From Maricaulaceae bacterium (GTDB lineage: Bacteria > Pseudomonadota > Alphaproteobacteria > Caulobacterales > Maricaulaceae), in NCBI GenBank assembly GCA_026126205.1, contig JAHCJP010000004.1, forward strand, positions 62,001 through 126,000: a stretch of DNA of 64,000 bases. Direction: 5' to 3'. The notes under the pieces are model-generated. The model worked only from the letters and a program-made list of their open reading frames with translations. It did not search any database and was not told the origin of the DNA. A program made the translations under genes and the position numbers. Positions 7,271 to 16,549 of this stretch are shown here, one piece after another (within the stretch, counting starts at the first letter, position 1; each line of letters opens with the position of its first letter).

Positions 7271-8638
7271 ATGATGATGTTTCGTATGTTTGCTGTCGCG
7301 GCCTTGGCCGCGCTGATGGCGTTTCCGGCGCTGGCCGATACGCCACTGGCCGGCGCGCCGGAGCAGGAACGTCTGTCCTCGCGCCAGATTGGCGCTTTCC
7401 TGCGCAACATCCAGCAGCCAGTTCCGCAGCCGCAAACCAAGCCCGGCATGGGCGTGCGCGCTCCGGCCGGTCCGACTGACGCGCAATTGCGCGCCATCAA
7501 CTTGACCCGCGACGACACCTGCCGCTGGGCCAATGACGGCGAATGTGACGATCCGCGCTGGGGCACCGGCGCGTGCACGGAAAACTCCGATTTCTCCGAT
7601 TGCTGGCGCGTCGCCCTGGGCATGGAGGACGATTCCTGCCAGTGGGCGAATGACGGCGAATGCGACGATCCTGGTATCGGCACCGGGGCCTGCGTGCAAG
7701 GCACCGACGCCACCGATTGCGCCGGCGTGGCGCATCTGCGCAATCAGACCGATTCCTGCGAACACGCCTTCAACGGCGTCTGCGACGAACCCGGGAGCGG
7801 GACCGGCCTGTGCCCGCCCCGCACCGACCGCAGCGACTGCATCGGCCGCGAACGTCCGCTGACCATCAACGACCATTTCTTCGGCCATGACGACCGGGTG
7901 CTGATGGACACGGCGCAATTTCCGTGGAGCGTGATCGGCGAGATCGACATGGAGGTGTCGGGCAAGTGCACGGCCAGCCTGATCGGGCCGGACATCATCG
8001 TCACCGCCGCGCACTGCATCCACAGCCAGGGCCGGCTGGACGCGCGCGGCGTGTTCCGCACCGCCTTCGCGCGGGAAGGCGGGCCGCTTGAAGCGCGTGT
8101 CACCGGCTATTTGATTTCGCCAAACTGGGATCATCAGCGATTCTCCTCCACCAATGACATCGACGGGACCGACTGGGCGCTGCTGCGCCTGAACCGGCGG
8201 CTAGGCGATGAGCTTGGCTGGCTTGGAGTGGAGGCGTTGGTGAGAGAGCGCGGCGTGCAGGGCGCGATGCGCGCCCGCATCTATCAGGCCGGGTACAGCT
8301 GGGATACGGGTGACAACCTGTCTGGCAATCTCGACTGCCGCATCCTGGAGGCGGCCGACGACGACACCATCTCGCACGATTGCGACACCACGCGCGGCGA
8401 TTCCGGTTCACCTTTCATGGTGAGGGAGAACGGCGAGTATTTCGTCATCGCCACCGACTCCAATTTCCGTCGCAACCCGGACGGCCCGATGATCTACATC
8501 GCCACCCGCACCGAAGGCTGGGTGGATTACCTGCCGGAGTTCGCGGCAGGGCGCATCGGCACCGCCGGGCCACGCCCGGCTGGACCGGGCAAGCCTTCGA
8601 CGGGACAGGATCCGAATCTGCCTGCACCCGGAAAGTAG
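7271..8638 (+). CDS. exported trypsin-like serine protease with three Cys-rich repeats
   Basis: A 455-residue exported protein. A signal peptide (residues 1-22) is followed by three 28-residue repeats at Cys84-Cys111, Cys123-Cys150 and Cys163-Cys190, each with the spacing C-x7-C-x9-C-x8-C and a core like NDGECDDP..GTG. A chymotrypsin-fold domain follows from about residue 215 with the full triad: His248 (TAAHC), Asp301 (GTDWALL) and Ser378 (GDSGSP). The tail is Pro/Gly-rich. The repeats resemble disulfide-rich, acidic, possibly Ca-binding modules. It is probably periplasmic or secreted. Substrates are unknown. AGGGGAA precedes the ATG. Confidence 0.85.
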   Translation: MMMFRMFAVAALAALMAFPALADTPLAGAPEQERLSSRQIGAFLRNIQQPVPQPQTKPGMGVRAPAGPTDAQLRAINLTRDDTCRWANDGECDDPRWGTGACTENSDFSDCWRVALGMEDDSCQWANDGECDDPGIGTGACVQGTDATDCAGVAHLRNQTDSCEHAFNGVCDEPGSGTGLCPPRTDRSDCIGRERPLTINDHFFGHDDRVLMDTAQFPWSVIGEIDMEVSGKCTASLIGPDIIVTAAHCIHSQGRLDARGVFRTAFAREGGPLEARVTGYLISPNWDHQRFSSTNDIDGTDWALLRLNRRLGDELGWLGVEALVRERGVQGAMRARIYQAGYSWDTGDNLSGNLDCRILEAADDDTISHDCDTTRGDSGSPFMVRENGEYFVIATDSNFRRNPDGPMIYIATRTEGWVDYLPEFAAGRIGTAGPRPAGPGKPSTGQDPNLPAPGK

Positions 8639-8641
8639 GGT

Positions 8642-9901
8642 TCAATCGGCCGAGTAGATCGCGATAAGCCCCTCAGCCAGTGCGCCGCGCCATTGCGACA
8701 GGTCATGTCCGCCGCTGAATTCGGCGTGGCTGACGCGCCAGCCGCGCTCGGACAGCGCATGCGCCAGCCGCCGGTTGGTCTCCACCATCACATGCCCGTG
8801 GTTGGTGGAGGTGACGACCGTCTCCATGGATCCTGCGGCGAGATGAATACGCGCCGGCCCGGGTGCGGGCAGGGCGGCGACGCGACGAGCCAGCCACTCG
8901 AAGCCCTCACCCTGCGGCGCCCAATAGAAGGACCCGGACAGGGAGATCGCCGCGCCGACCGCGTCCGGTCGTTCGATGGCGGCGATCACGGCGGCGAGGC
9001 CGCGACGCGAAGCGCCGGCGACGGTCACCGCCTCCGCCCCCTCCGTGAGCAGCCAGCGCGCACGTAAAGCAGGCAATAGCTCGCCGGCGATGAAGGCGCC
9101 GGTGTCGGCATAGGCGGCGAGCGCGCTGGCGTCGTCCAGTTCGTCGATCAGCGCCACCAGCAATGGCGGGGCGAGTCCGGCTTCGGTCAGTCGTCGCGCC
9201 GTCTCCCACGCCGGGGCGCGCACGCCCCACTGGAAAGCGCCGAACAGGATCAGCGCATGCGCTGGCGCGTCGCCTTCCGGCGTCCAGACATCGACGGCGA
9301 CCTCGCGGCCCAGCGCCGCGCTGGCGATGACGAGCCGCTGCGCCGCCTCACGGCGTTCCGGCGGCAGGGCGGCGTTCCAGGGCTGGGACGGGGCGCGGTC
9401 GAGCGCGAATACCGATTCCCCGTCGGCGCCGCGCAGGCGGCTGTGTGCGGCGGAATCGGCGCGCCGCTCCGGCATTGCGTCCTCACGCGCCGTGACGAAG
9501 GCGTAGGCCGCCCGCGTCTCGCGCGGCAGGCGCAGGGTGACGCCCCACAGCCCGCCGCCTAGCGGGTAGAGCGGGATCAGGAAATCGCGTTCGTAATCGC
9601 TGACCATCGCCGCCGCCCAGGGCGCGTTCACGGCGCTGTCCAGCCATACCGCGGAGGCGTTCGGCCCGGCGGCGTAGACAAAACTGACGCGGGCGAAGGC
9701 GGCGTCCTCCGGGTCAGGCTCGACCAGCGGCAGGCCATGCCGCGCCAGCTCGGCGAACACCGCCCGCGCCGCGCCGGGGTTGATGGCCAGCGCCCGCGCG
9801 GCTTCCGAAAGGCGCGGCGACAGTTCCGGCAGCGGCGGCCGCGCCTGCGCAGCCGCGCACAGCAGCAGGGTAGCGAGCAGAACGGTGCAGATGCGGGTCA
9901 T
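8642..9901 (-). CDS. exported esterase, enterochelin-esterase-like alpha/beta hydrolase
   Basis: A 419-residue protein with signal peptide (to about AQA, residue 20), an N-terminal domain resembling the Fes-type cap (WAAAMVSDYERDFLIPLYPLGG) and a C-terminal esterase domain. The nucleophile Ser sits in GASRRG, and the C-terminal His is in GGHDLSQW, giving a plausible triad. Relatives hydrolyse siderophore esters or other small esters. No siderophore genes are nearby, so the substrate is open. The start is chosen for the signal peptide. It converges tail to tail with the protease gene and is divergent from the YhhN gene. Confidence 0.82.
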   Translation of the reverse strand: MTRICTVLLATLLLCAAAQARPPLPELSPRLSEAARALAINPGAARAVFAELARHGLPLVEPDPEDAAFARVSFVYAAGPNASAVWLDSAVNAPWAAAMVSDYERDFLIPLYPLGGGLWGVTLRLPRETRAAYAFVTAREDAMPERRADSAAHSRLRGADGESVFALDRAPSQPWNAALPPERREAAQRLVIASAALGREVAVDVWTPEGDAPAHALILFGAFQWGVRAPAWETARRLTEAGLAPPLLVALIDELDDASALAAYADTGAFIAGELLPALRARWLLTEGAEAVTVAGASRRGLAAVIAAIERPDAVGAAISLSGSFYWAPQGEGFEWLARRVAALPAPGPARIHLAAGSMETVVTSTNHGHVMVETNRRLAHALSERGWRVSHAEFSGGHDLSQWRGALAEGLIAIYSAD

Positions 9902-9966
9902 CGCGGGCCTTTGCGTAGCAGCACGGCGCAGTCTAGCCTGCAAGGGCGGGTACGGGGGAGAGCGTG

Positions 9967-10632
9967 ATGATCGCATCGGCATTGCCCGAAGCTCGGGCGG
10001 ACAAGGCGCTGCTGGCGGCCGCAGTCATTTTTGCGCTCGCCTATCTCGCCGCCGGGGCGGGTCTGGATATCCCGTATCCCGCGGGCGCGGCGATCAAGAC
10101 CCTGGGGCCAGTATTGCTGGCGGTCTATGCGGCTCGCCGCGGCGCGTTCGCGCTGATGGCGGCGCTGCTGGCCTCTGCGGCGGGCGATGCGGCGCTGGCG
10201 CTGCAACCGGCGCAGATGACGTCAGGCATCGCCGCCTTCGCGCTGGCGCATCTGGTTTACATTGGGATTTTCGCCGTGCGCATCCGGCAGGACGGGCTGC
10301 GCCCGCATGGCTGGGCCGGGGCGGTGGCGTTGACGGCCTTCGGGGCGCTGATGCTGTTATGGCTGCGGCCGGATATGGGCGAATTGCGCGACCCGGCCAC
10401 CGCCTACACGGTTATCATAACGGTCATGGCCGTGGCGGCGGTGCTAGCCCGCGCCCATCTGCTGGCGGCGGCGGGTGCGCTCAGCTTTCTGGCCTCCGAC
10501 GCCATTCTCGCCGCGATGCTGTTCAAGGACGCGCCGGGCTTCGCCGGGCTGGCAGTGTGGGTGTTTTATTTCGGCGGCCAGCTGTTGCTGGCGCTGGGGC
10601 TTTCCGCCCCTAGAACTCCCGCACGAAGCTGA
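9967..10632 (+). CDS. YhhN/TMEM86 family membrane protein
   Basis: A 221-residue integral membrane protein with about eight hydrophobic segments and the family residues AAGDAALAL and FLASDAILAA. The animal homologue TMEM86 is a lysoplasmalogenase. The role of bacterial YhhN proteins is not established. The ATG at 9967 is preferred over the GTG three bases earlier because GGGGGAG ends six bases before it. Its last 23 bases overlap the 3' end of the convergent DUF481 gene. Confidence 0.82.
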   Translation: MIASALPEARADKALLAAAVIFALAYLAAGAGLDIPYPAGAAIKTLGPVLLAVYAARRGAFALMAALLASAAGDAALALQPAQMTSGIAAFALAHLVYIGIFAVRIRQDGLRPHGWAGAVALTAFGALMLLWLRPDMGELRDPATAYTVIITVMAVAAVLARAHLLAAAGALSFLASDAILAAMLFKDAPGFAGLAVWVFYFGGQLLLALGLSAPRTPARS

Positions 10633-11620
10633 GGTCGAAACGGCTGTCGCCCTCCTGGAATCCGGGGCGGGGCGAGAACTCGTGCCGGTAACGCAAGGCG
10701 GTCTCAACCGCCCAGTGGCTGTTGATCCGGGCCGACAGCGAGAAGCGCTGGTCGGCGCGCGATTCTTCCGAGATCAGCATCGTGGTCTCTGACCGGAATC
10801 GCGCCGTGTCGGTGAATCGCCATTCGAAATCCGAACCGAGGTCGACGGCGAAATTCGTCTCCAGCTCTTCGCCGGGGCCGGCCGGTTGCAGAAAGCGCGC
10901 GCCGGGGCCGGCTCGCAACGTCCAGCGCATGCGCTCGCCCGTCAAGGGGCGGAAGGCGAGACCGGCGCTGACATGCGCCGTATAGTCGTAGGAATTGGCG
11001 GCGTCGGTCTCGTACTGGCCGCCGAGCGTGATGCTCCAGCGGTCGTTCAGCGCCTGTTCGCCGCGCATCTCGACCAGGAAGATGTCGCGGGTGACGGCGC
11101 CGTTCACTTCCGAATAGCCGTATTCCAGCTTGCTCTGAAAGCCCCAGCCGACCAGTTCCCGGCGCAGTTCCAGACCCAGCGTGTAGTCATGCCGGTCGGT
11201 GTTGCCTGAGTCCCACCGCAAGCCGACGCGGGCCCGGCCGGACCAGTTGGCGAGGGCGCCGTTGGCGATGCGGGCGCGCCAGCCGGTCGGGACGGGATGT
11301 TCCGCTTCTGCTTCCGGCGTGACCGGTGAAACGGCGGGCGGTTCGACGCCGGCGATCACCAACGGCGTCGTGGCGATGCCCAGCGCCTCCTGCGCGGCGC
11401 CGATGCGGTCCGGGGCGATTTCACGAACAGCGTCCAGTACGGCTTCCGCCCCGCCTTCCGCCGTGCGTGAGACCAGCCGCAACGCCGCTTCGAAATACGC
11501 GCCGTCTTCGTGCGTCGCGGCCTCTTCCAGCAGGCGGCGGTAATCCTCCGACAGGGGCTGGGCGGATGCAGCGGCGGACAGCATGAAGGCGGCGAGAACC
11601 GCGAACAGGGCGCGAAACAC
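10610..11620 (-). CDS. DUF481 family outer-membrane protein
   Basis: A 336-residue protein with a signal peptide (cleaved near ASA-QP, residue 20), an alpha-helical N-terminal part, then a beta-strand-rich DUF481 domain from about residue 130 (GRARVGLRWDSGNTDRHDYTLGLELRR). It ends in Phe, as outer-membrane barrels recognised by BamA do. The family (YdiY-like) is of unknown function. The start codon is GTG, supported by GGGAG and the signal peptide. It converges with and overlaps the YhhN gene. Confidence 0.82.
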   Translation of the reverse strand: MFRALFAVLAAFMLSAAASAQPLSEDYRRLLEEAATHEDGAYFEAALRLVSRTAEGGAEAVLDAVREIAPDRIGAAQEALGIATTPLVIAGVEPPAVSPVTPEAEAEHPVPTGWRARIANGALANWSGRARVGLRWDSGNTDRHDYTLGLELRRELVGWGFQSKLEYGYSEVNGAVTRDIFLVEMRGEQALNDRWSITLGGQYETDAANSYDYTAHVSAGLAFRPLTGERMRWTLRAGPGARFLQPAGPGEELETNFAVDLGSDFEWRFTDTARFRSETTMLISEESRADQRFSLSARINSHWAVETALRYRHEFSPRPGFQEGDSRFDLSFVREF

Positions 11621-11725
11621 GGATCGTTCTCCCGGGGGCGGCGGGGGTTCGGGCTAACCCCTTCGGGTTTAGAATCCGTGACCGTCCGGGTCGACCGCGG
11701 AGCGCAGCCCGGCAGCAGTCGCCGT

Positions 11726-12622
11726 TTACTCCACCGGGATCAGGCCCTTTTCGGCCGCGGCCTTCTTCATCGCCGACTGCAGCTTCTCGAACGCGCGCAC
11801 CTCGATCTGGCGGATGCGCTCGCGCGAGACGCCATAGACCTCGGCCAGCTCTTCCAGCGTTTTTGGTTCGTCGGAAAGGCGGCGCTCCTCGATGATGTGG
11901 CGCTCGCGCTCGTTCAGCTCTCCCATCGCCTCCTGCAGCAGGGTCATGCGGGCGCCGAACTCGTCGCTCTCGGCCAGCTCGGTCTCCTGGTCCTGCGCCG
12001 TATCGTCGGCCAGCCAGTCCTGCCACTCGCTGTCGCCCTCGCCGCCGCGCAGCGGCGCGTTCAGCGACGCGTCCGGCCCGGCCAGGCGCCGGTTCATCGA
12101 GATCACCTCGTCATCGGTGACGCCCAGCTTGGTGGCGATGGTCTCCACCTGGTCGGGGTGCAGGTCGCCTTCCTCCAGCGCCTGCATCTGGCTTTTCATG
12201 CGCCGCAGGTTGAAGAACAGCTTCTTCTGCGCCGCGGTGGTGCCCATTTTCACAAGGCTCCACGAGCGCAGGATGTATTCCTGGATGCTGGCGCGGATCC
12301 ACCACATGGCGTAGGTGGCGAGGCGGAAACCCTTGTCGGGGTCGAACTTCTTCACCGCCTGCATCAGGCCGACATTGCCCTCCGAGATCACCTCGGCGAT
12401 CGGCAGGCCATAGCCGCGATAGCCCATGGCGATCTTGGCCACAAGGCGCAGATGGCTGGTGACCAGTTTTTCGGCCGCCTCGCGGTCCTCATGCTCGCGC
12501 CAGCGCTTGGCGAGCATGAATTCCTCGTCCTTGGCGAGCATGGGAAATTTACGGATTTCAGATAGATAGCGCGACAGACCCGCTTCCGGAGACAGCGACA
12601 GCGCGATGGCGGCGTTGGCCAT
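11726..12622 (-). CDS. rpoH: RNA polymerase sigma-32 factor RpoH
   Basis: A 298-residue heat-shock sigma factor. Region 2 is visible in DPDKGFRLATYAMWWIRASI, followed by the RpoH-specific box QKKLFFNLR, and region 4 with the helix-turn-helix LAEVYGVSRERIRQIEVRAF. It directs transcription of chaperone and protease genes. Many alphaproteobacteria carry one or more RpoH paralogues, so redundancy elsewhere is possible. It lies downstream of the RluD-type gene with a 189-bp gap that should contain its own promoter. The leader could fold to control translation, but I cannot establish that. GAAGGGGAG precedes the ATG. Confidence 0.95.
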   Translation of the reverse strand: MANAAIALSLSPEAGLSRYLSEIRKFPMLAKDEEFMLAKRWREHEDREAAEKLVTSHLRLVAKIAMGYRGYGLPIAEVISEGNVGLMQAVKKFDPDKGFRLATYAMWWIRASIQEYILRSWSLVKMGTTAAQKKLFFNLRRMKSQMQALEEGDLHPDQVETIATKLGVTDDEVISMNRRLAGPDASLNAPLRGGEGDSEWQDWLADDTAQDQETELAESDEFGARMTLLQEAMGELNERERHIIEERRLSDEPKTLEELAEVYGVSRERIRQIEVRAFEKLQSAMKKAAAEKGLIPVE

Positions 12623-12811
12623 TTTCGGCTCCCCTTCGTTTCAAGCGCGCCAGGCGCGGAAACCCTTGACGGCGTTACCGCTGCGGCGCCTCGGATTGCA
12701 AGATAGGGCGGCGATTCCCATTGTGCGAGTGGGTTTGACGAAACTGCGGCGGATGCGTCACGCATGCCGGATATTCGCAGCCGCATGGGTTGCAGGGCGC
12801 AAAACCGCCGC

Positions 12812-13819
12812 CTAGAGCGTCTCCAGAAACGCCTCAAGCCGTTGTAAATCCTTGGGTAATGGCGTTTCGAAGCGCAGGCGCTCGCCGGTCGCCGGGTGAT
12901 CGAAGCCCAGCACGGCGGCGTGCAGGGCCTGTCGGCGGAAGTCCTTGAATTCCTTACCGCCTTCCAGCTTCGCCAGCGCCGCGCCGCGCCCCTTGCCATA
13001 CACCGGATCGCCCAGCAGCGGACAGCCGATATGGGCCATATGAGCGCGAATCTGGTGCGTACGGCCGGTCTCTAACCGGCACTCCACCATACTCGCGATT
13101 AACCCCAGGAGGGGCTTTGCCCCCCCCTTTCCATACCCTTTGATTACCCGGTAGTTCGTGACGGCGATTTTCCCCGCCGTGCTGTGCGGATTTTTCACCA
13201 CCGCCATCTTCTTGCGGTCGTGCGGCGAGCGGGCGAGACGGGTCTCGATGCGCCCTTCGCGCGGCTGCGGCGCGCCGCGCACGAAGGCGATATAGACGCG
13301 CTCGGCGCTATGGGCGGCGAACTGGGCCGACAGCGCCTGGTGGGCGGCGTCGGTCTTGGCGGCGATCAGCACGCCGGAGGTGTCCTTGTCCAGCCGGTGG
13401 ACGATGCCCGGCCGCTCCACCCCGCCGACGCCGGACAGCGACCCCGCGCAATGGTGCAGCAGGGCGTGAACCAGCGTGCCGGTCCAGTTGCCGGCCGCGG
13501 GGTGAACGGCCATGCCCGCCGGCTTGTCGACCACGATCAGGTGTTCGTCCTCATAAAGGATGGAAAGCGGAATCGACTCCGGCTTCGGAATCGCCGGCGC
13601 CGGCGGCGGCACGGACAGCACATAGCGCCCGCCGGCGATCACCTTCGCCGCCGGATCGGCCAGCACGGCGCCGTCCAGCGTCAGCTGGCCTGCCTCGACC
13701 AGCGCCTTGACGCGCGAGCGCGACAGCGCCGGAATCGCATCGGCCAGCCAGCGGTCCAGCCGCGCGCCGGCGGCGTCCGCCCCGGCTTCAAGTTCGTGGA
13801 TGTCCGCGCCCGCGCCCAT
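12812..13819 (-). CDS. RluA/RluD family 23S rRNA pseudouridine synthase
   Basis: A 335-residue pseudouridine synthase with an N-terminal S4 RNA-binding domain (RLDRWLADAI to about residue 80) and the RluA-type catalytic domain, whose Asp lies in the signature HRLDKDTSG. GRTHQIRAHMAHIG is also present. It is most likely RluD-like (23S helix 69), judging from length and the rpoH neighbourhood that is common in this class. The start at 13819 is chosen because the upstream in-frame extension runs into an intergenic repeat. Confidence 0.88.
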   Translation of the reverse strand: MGAGADIHELEAGADAAGARLDRWLADAIPALSRSRVKALVEAGQLTLDGAVLADPAAKVIAGGRYVLSVPPPAPAIPKPESIPLSILYEDEHLIVVDKPAGMAVHPAAGNWTGTLVHALLHHCAGSLSGVGGVERPGIVHRLDKDTSGVLIAAKTDAAHQALSAQFAAHSAERVYIAFVRGAPQPREGRIETRLARSPHDRKKMAVVKNPHSTAGKIAVTNYRVIKGYGKGGAKPLLGLIASMVECRLETGRTHQIRAHMAHIGCPLLGDPVYGKGRGAALAKLEGGKEFKDFRRQALHAAVLGFDHPATGERLRFETPLPKDLQRLEAFLETL

Positions 13820-13862
13820 GCCGCCTTGGTAGGCGCGGGTGACGCAGGCGGCAAGGCGTTCT

Positions 13863-13992
13863 GGACCCTCGCCCTTCGTGGCCCGGCCTGACGGCCGGGA
13901 CTCCTCAGGGTGAGGGTGTTTGGTGTTGAATCCCCACCCCCTCATCCTGAGGTGCGAGCCGCCACAGGCGGCGAGCCACGAAGGACGAGGGG
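13863..13992. repeat. two inverted copies of a palindromic intergenic repeat
   Basis: Two related palindromes lie back to back: about 13863-13917 and 13937-13992. Both have an outer arm like CCTCGYCCTTCGTGG pairing with CCTCAGGRTGAGGG and a variable GC-rich inner hairpin (CCGGCC-TGAC-GGCCGG in the first, GCCGCC-ACA-GGCGGC in the second). They are in opposite orientation. This CCTCATCCTGAGG family is common between genes in alphaproteobacterial genomes. They fill the gap between folE and the RluD-type gene. Confidence 0.8.
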
Positions 13993-13999
13993 ATTCCCC

Positions 14000-14707
14000 C
14001 TACGCCCTCTCCGCCATGCGCAGGAAGCGTTCGCGCAGTTCGGCGTCGGTCTTGAACTCGCCGGCGAAGGTGGTGGTGACGGTGGAGACGTTGGGGTGGT
14101 GCACGCCGCGCGTGGTCATGCACTGGTGCCTGGCGTCGACCAGCACGGCGACGCCGCGGGCGTCCATCGCCTCCATCAGCGCGTCGGCGATCTGGGCGGT
14201 CATCGTCTCCTGCGTCTGCAGGCGCTTGGCGAAAATCTCGACCACGCGGGCGATTTTCGAGATGCCGACCACGCGCGCCGACGGCAGATAGGCGACATGG
14301 GCGACGCCGAGAATCGGGGCCATGTGGTGTTCGCAATGGCTCTCGACGTCGATATTGGTGAGCATCACCATGTCGTCATAGCCCTGCACGTCCTCGAAGG
14401 TGCGGCTCAGCTCCTTGGCCGGATCGGCGCGATAGCCGGAGAACCATTCCTCGAACGCCCTGGCGACGCGTTTCGGCGTGTCTTTCAGGCCCTCGCGGCG
14501 CGGGTCGTCGCCCGCCCAGGCGATCAGGGTGCGCACGGCCTCCTCGGCCTGTTCGCGGCTCGGTTTCGGCGTGGCGGTTTCGGCGGCCAGGCGAATGGCC
14601 GGCGGGGTCTTGGCGTCCATGGGATCCATGATCCTTTCGTTGTCGGGTCCGTAGCGGGTTTCGCCCCGCCCGGTTAGTGCCGGTTTCCGGATCGAAGGGG
14701 TCTCCAT
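14000..14707 (-). CDS. folE: GTP cyclohydrolase I
   Basis: A 235-residue enzyme converting GTP to 7,8-dihydroneopterin triphosphate. That product feeds folate synthesis and also the queuosine route, which is represented by queC-queE at 57.5-58.9 kb. Zinc-site and catalytic motifs are clear: [27 protein letters not shown] and [11 protein letters not shown]. The first ATG is preceded by GGGAG at good spacing, but the first 25-30 residues are not typical, and internal ATGs at 14629 or 14620 are possible starts. It is divergent from cysS. Confidence 0.92.
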   Translation of the reverse strand: METPSIRKPALTGRGETRYGPDNERIMDPMDAKTPPAIRLAAETATPKPSREQAEEAVRTLIAWAGDDPRREGLKDTPKRVARAFEEWFSGYRADPAKELSRTFEDVQGYDDMVMLTNIDVESHCEHHMAPILGVAHVAYLPSARVVGISKIARVVEIFAKRLQTQETMTAQIADALMEAMDARGVAVLVDARHQCMTTRGVHHPNVSTVTTTFAGEFKTDAELRERFLRMAERA

Positions 14708-14803
14708 GGCCGCTCCCGTCCCGGCCCGTCAACGTCCTTCGTCGTGCGCGCGGCGCGCGCGCCGAACCCTAGATAGGCTTCCTGCGCCGCATTTCCATAG
14801 CCC

Positions 14804-14830
14804 AATCGCATGGCGCGCATGCGATTTTTT
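14804..14830 (+). terminator. orphan intrinsic terminator or attenuator before cysS
   Basis: A 9-bp stem (AATCGCATG 14804-14812, CATGCGATT 14818-14826) with a 5-base loop runs straight into six T residues (14825-14830). It points in the plus direction and ends 65 bases before the cysS start. No gene lies upstream on that strand, since folE is divergent. It either ends a short unannotated RNA or attenuates the cysS leader. Confidence 0.6.
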
Positions 14831-14895
14831 GATTATAGCCCCCCTTCCGCCCCGCCGCGAGGGGGCGGAGCCGAGGCATGAGGACGCGCCCAGCC

Positions 14896-16275
14896 ATGAC
14901 CAGCTTGCGCCTGCATGACACGCTGAGCGGCGAGAAAAAGCCGTTCCAGCCCGCCGATCCGAAGCGGGTGACGATGTATGTCTGCGGGCCGACGGTCTAT
15001 AACTACGCCCATATCGGCAACGCCCGCCCGGTGGTGGTTTTCGACGTGCTGTTCCGCCTGCTGCGCCATGTCTATGGCGCGGATCACGTGGTCTATGCGC
15101 GCAATTTCACCGATGTCGACGACAAGATCATCAAGGCCGCGGCGGAAAGCGGCGAACAGATAGACGCGGTCACCGGAAAATTCGCCCGCATCTATCAGGA
15201 CGACATGGCGGCGCTGGGCGCGCTGCCGCCGACGCTGGAGCCGAAAGCCACCGACAATATCGGCGCGATGGTGGAGATGACGGCGCGCCTGATCGAGCTG
15301 GGCCACGCCTATGAGGCCGAGGGCCATGTGCTGTTCGCCGTCGGGTCGTTCCACGAGTACGGCAAGCTGTCGAAGCGCAGCCGCGACGACATGATCGCCG
15401 GCGCGCGGGTGGAGGTGGCGCCCTACAAGCGCGACCCGGCCGATTTCGTGCTGTGGAAGCCGGCCAAGGCCGGCGAGCCGGGCTGGGACAGCCCGTGGGG
15501 CCGCGGCCGCCCCGGCTGGCATATCGAATGTTCGGCCATGAACGCCGCGCATCTGGGCCGGACCATCGATATTCACGGCGGCGGGCAGGACCTGGTGTTC
15601 CCGCACCATGAGAACGAGATCGCCCAGACGGAATGCGCGCACGGAGGGCGGCCCTTCGCGCGCTTCTGGCTGCACAACGGTTTCCTGTCGATGGATTCCG
15701 AAAAGATGTCGAAATCGCTGGGCAATGTGCTGCTGGTGCATGACCTGCTGCGCCACTGGCCGGGCGAGGCGCTGCGCTACGCCCTGCTGTCCGGCCATTA
15801 CCGCGCGCCGCTGGATTGGAATGACGCCCTCGTCGACCGCGCGCGCAAATCGCTGGACCGGCTTTATGGCGTGCTGCGCCGCGCGCCGGACGCGGCGGCC
15901 GCGGAACCGCCGCAGGCGGTGATCGATGCGCTGGCCGATGATTTGAACACCCCGAAGGCGCTGGCGGCGCTGTTCGAGATCGCCGGCCGCGCCAACAAGG
16001 CGGACAGCGAGGCCGAACGCGCACAGGCGGCGGCGGAGCTGCGCGGCGCCGGCGCCCTGCTGGGCCTGCTGCAGGACGACGCCGACGCCTGGTTCGGCAT
16101 CGCCGGCATGGCGGACGGCGAGCGCGCGCGCATCGACGCGCTGGTCGCCGAACGGGCGCAGGCGCGCGCGGCGAAGGACTTCGCCCGCGCCGATGCGCTT
16201 CGCGCCGAACTGGCGGCGCTGGACGTGACCGTGGAGGACGGCCCCGAAGGCGCCACCTGGCGCAAGGCGGGGTAG
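14896..16275 (+). CDS. cysS: cysteinyl-tRNA synthetase
   Basis: A 459-residue class I synthetase charging tRNA-Cys. The zinc Cys30 precedes the HIGH-type motif ([16 protein letters not shown]), further zinc ligands are in WHIECSAMN and HHENEIAQ, and KMSKSLGN is the KMSKS loop. The start at 14896 matches the usual N-terminus ([10 protein letters not shown]). An in-frame ATG at 14878 is possible. The coding region is followed by a weak hairpin and a long repeat-filled gap. Confidence 0.95.
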   Translation: MTSLRLHDTLSGEKKPFQPADPKRVTMYVCGPTVYNYAHIGNARPVVVFDVLFRLLRHVYGADHVVYARNFTDVDDKIIKAAAESGEQIDAVTGKFARIYQDDMAALGALPPTLEPKATDNIGAMVEMTARLIELGHAYEAEGHVLFAVGSFHEYGKLSKRSRDDMIAGARVEVAPYKRDPADFVLWKPAKAGEPGWDSPWGRGRPGWHIECSAMNAAHLGRTIDIHGGGQDLVFPHHENEIAQTECAHGGRPFARFWLHNGFLSMDSEKMSKSLGNVLLVHDLLRHWPGEALRYALLSGHYRAPLDWNDALVDRARKSLDRLYGVLRRAPDAAAAEPPQAVIDALADDLNTPKALAALFEIAGRANKADSEAERAQAAAELRGAGALLGLLQDDADAWFGIAGMADGERARIDALVAERAQARAAKDFARADALRAELAALDVTVEDGPEGATWRKAG

Positions 16276-16397
16276 GGGATTCGGTTCAGAGCCTGGCGCT
16301 GAAAACCAGGTAGCTCAACCATCGTCATTCCGTGCGCGCTGCGGCATGCAATGCCGCCGCGCAGACACGGAACCCACCGTAGAGCGCGCAGAGGAAG

Positions 16398-16446
16398 TTG
16401 CGGGAATCGCTGTCCCTCTGCCCTTGTTGCAAGGCGATTCCCGCAA
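16398..16446. repeat. perfect 13-bp inverted repeat carrying two GANTC sites
   Basis: TTGCGGGAATCGC (16398-16410) and GCGATTCCCGCAA (16434-16446) are exact complements around a 23-base loop. Each arm holds a GANTC site (GAATC, GATTC), the recognition sequence of the cell-cycle methylase CcrM in this class. Confidence 0.8.
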
Positions 16447-16549
16447 GCGTCTTCATTAGCTGCGGCAGGTTCCGGGTCAGCGGCGCAGCATCAGGATGCT
16501 GCACCGCGCCCGGAATGACGGGGTTTGAGCGTATGCATTACAGCAAAGG

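Noticed and set aside
7520..7842. DNA repeats in the protease gene as a CRISPR-like array
   Set aside because: The repeats are protein repeats in frame with variable codons. DNA identity is partial, and there are no cas genes or unique spacers of even size.
11655..11690. CTAACCCC-TTC-GGGTTTAG hairpin after rpoH as its terminator
   Set aside because: The stem has a mismatch after four pairs, and it lies downstream of rpoH without a T run, so support is too weak to list.
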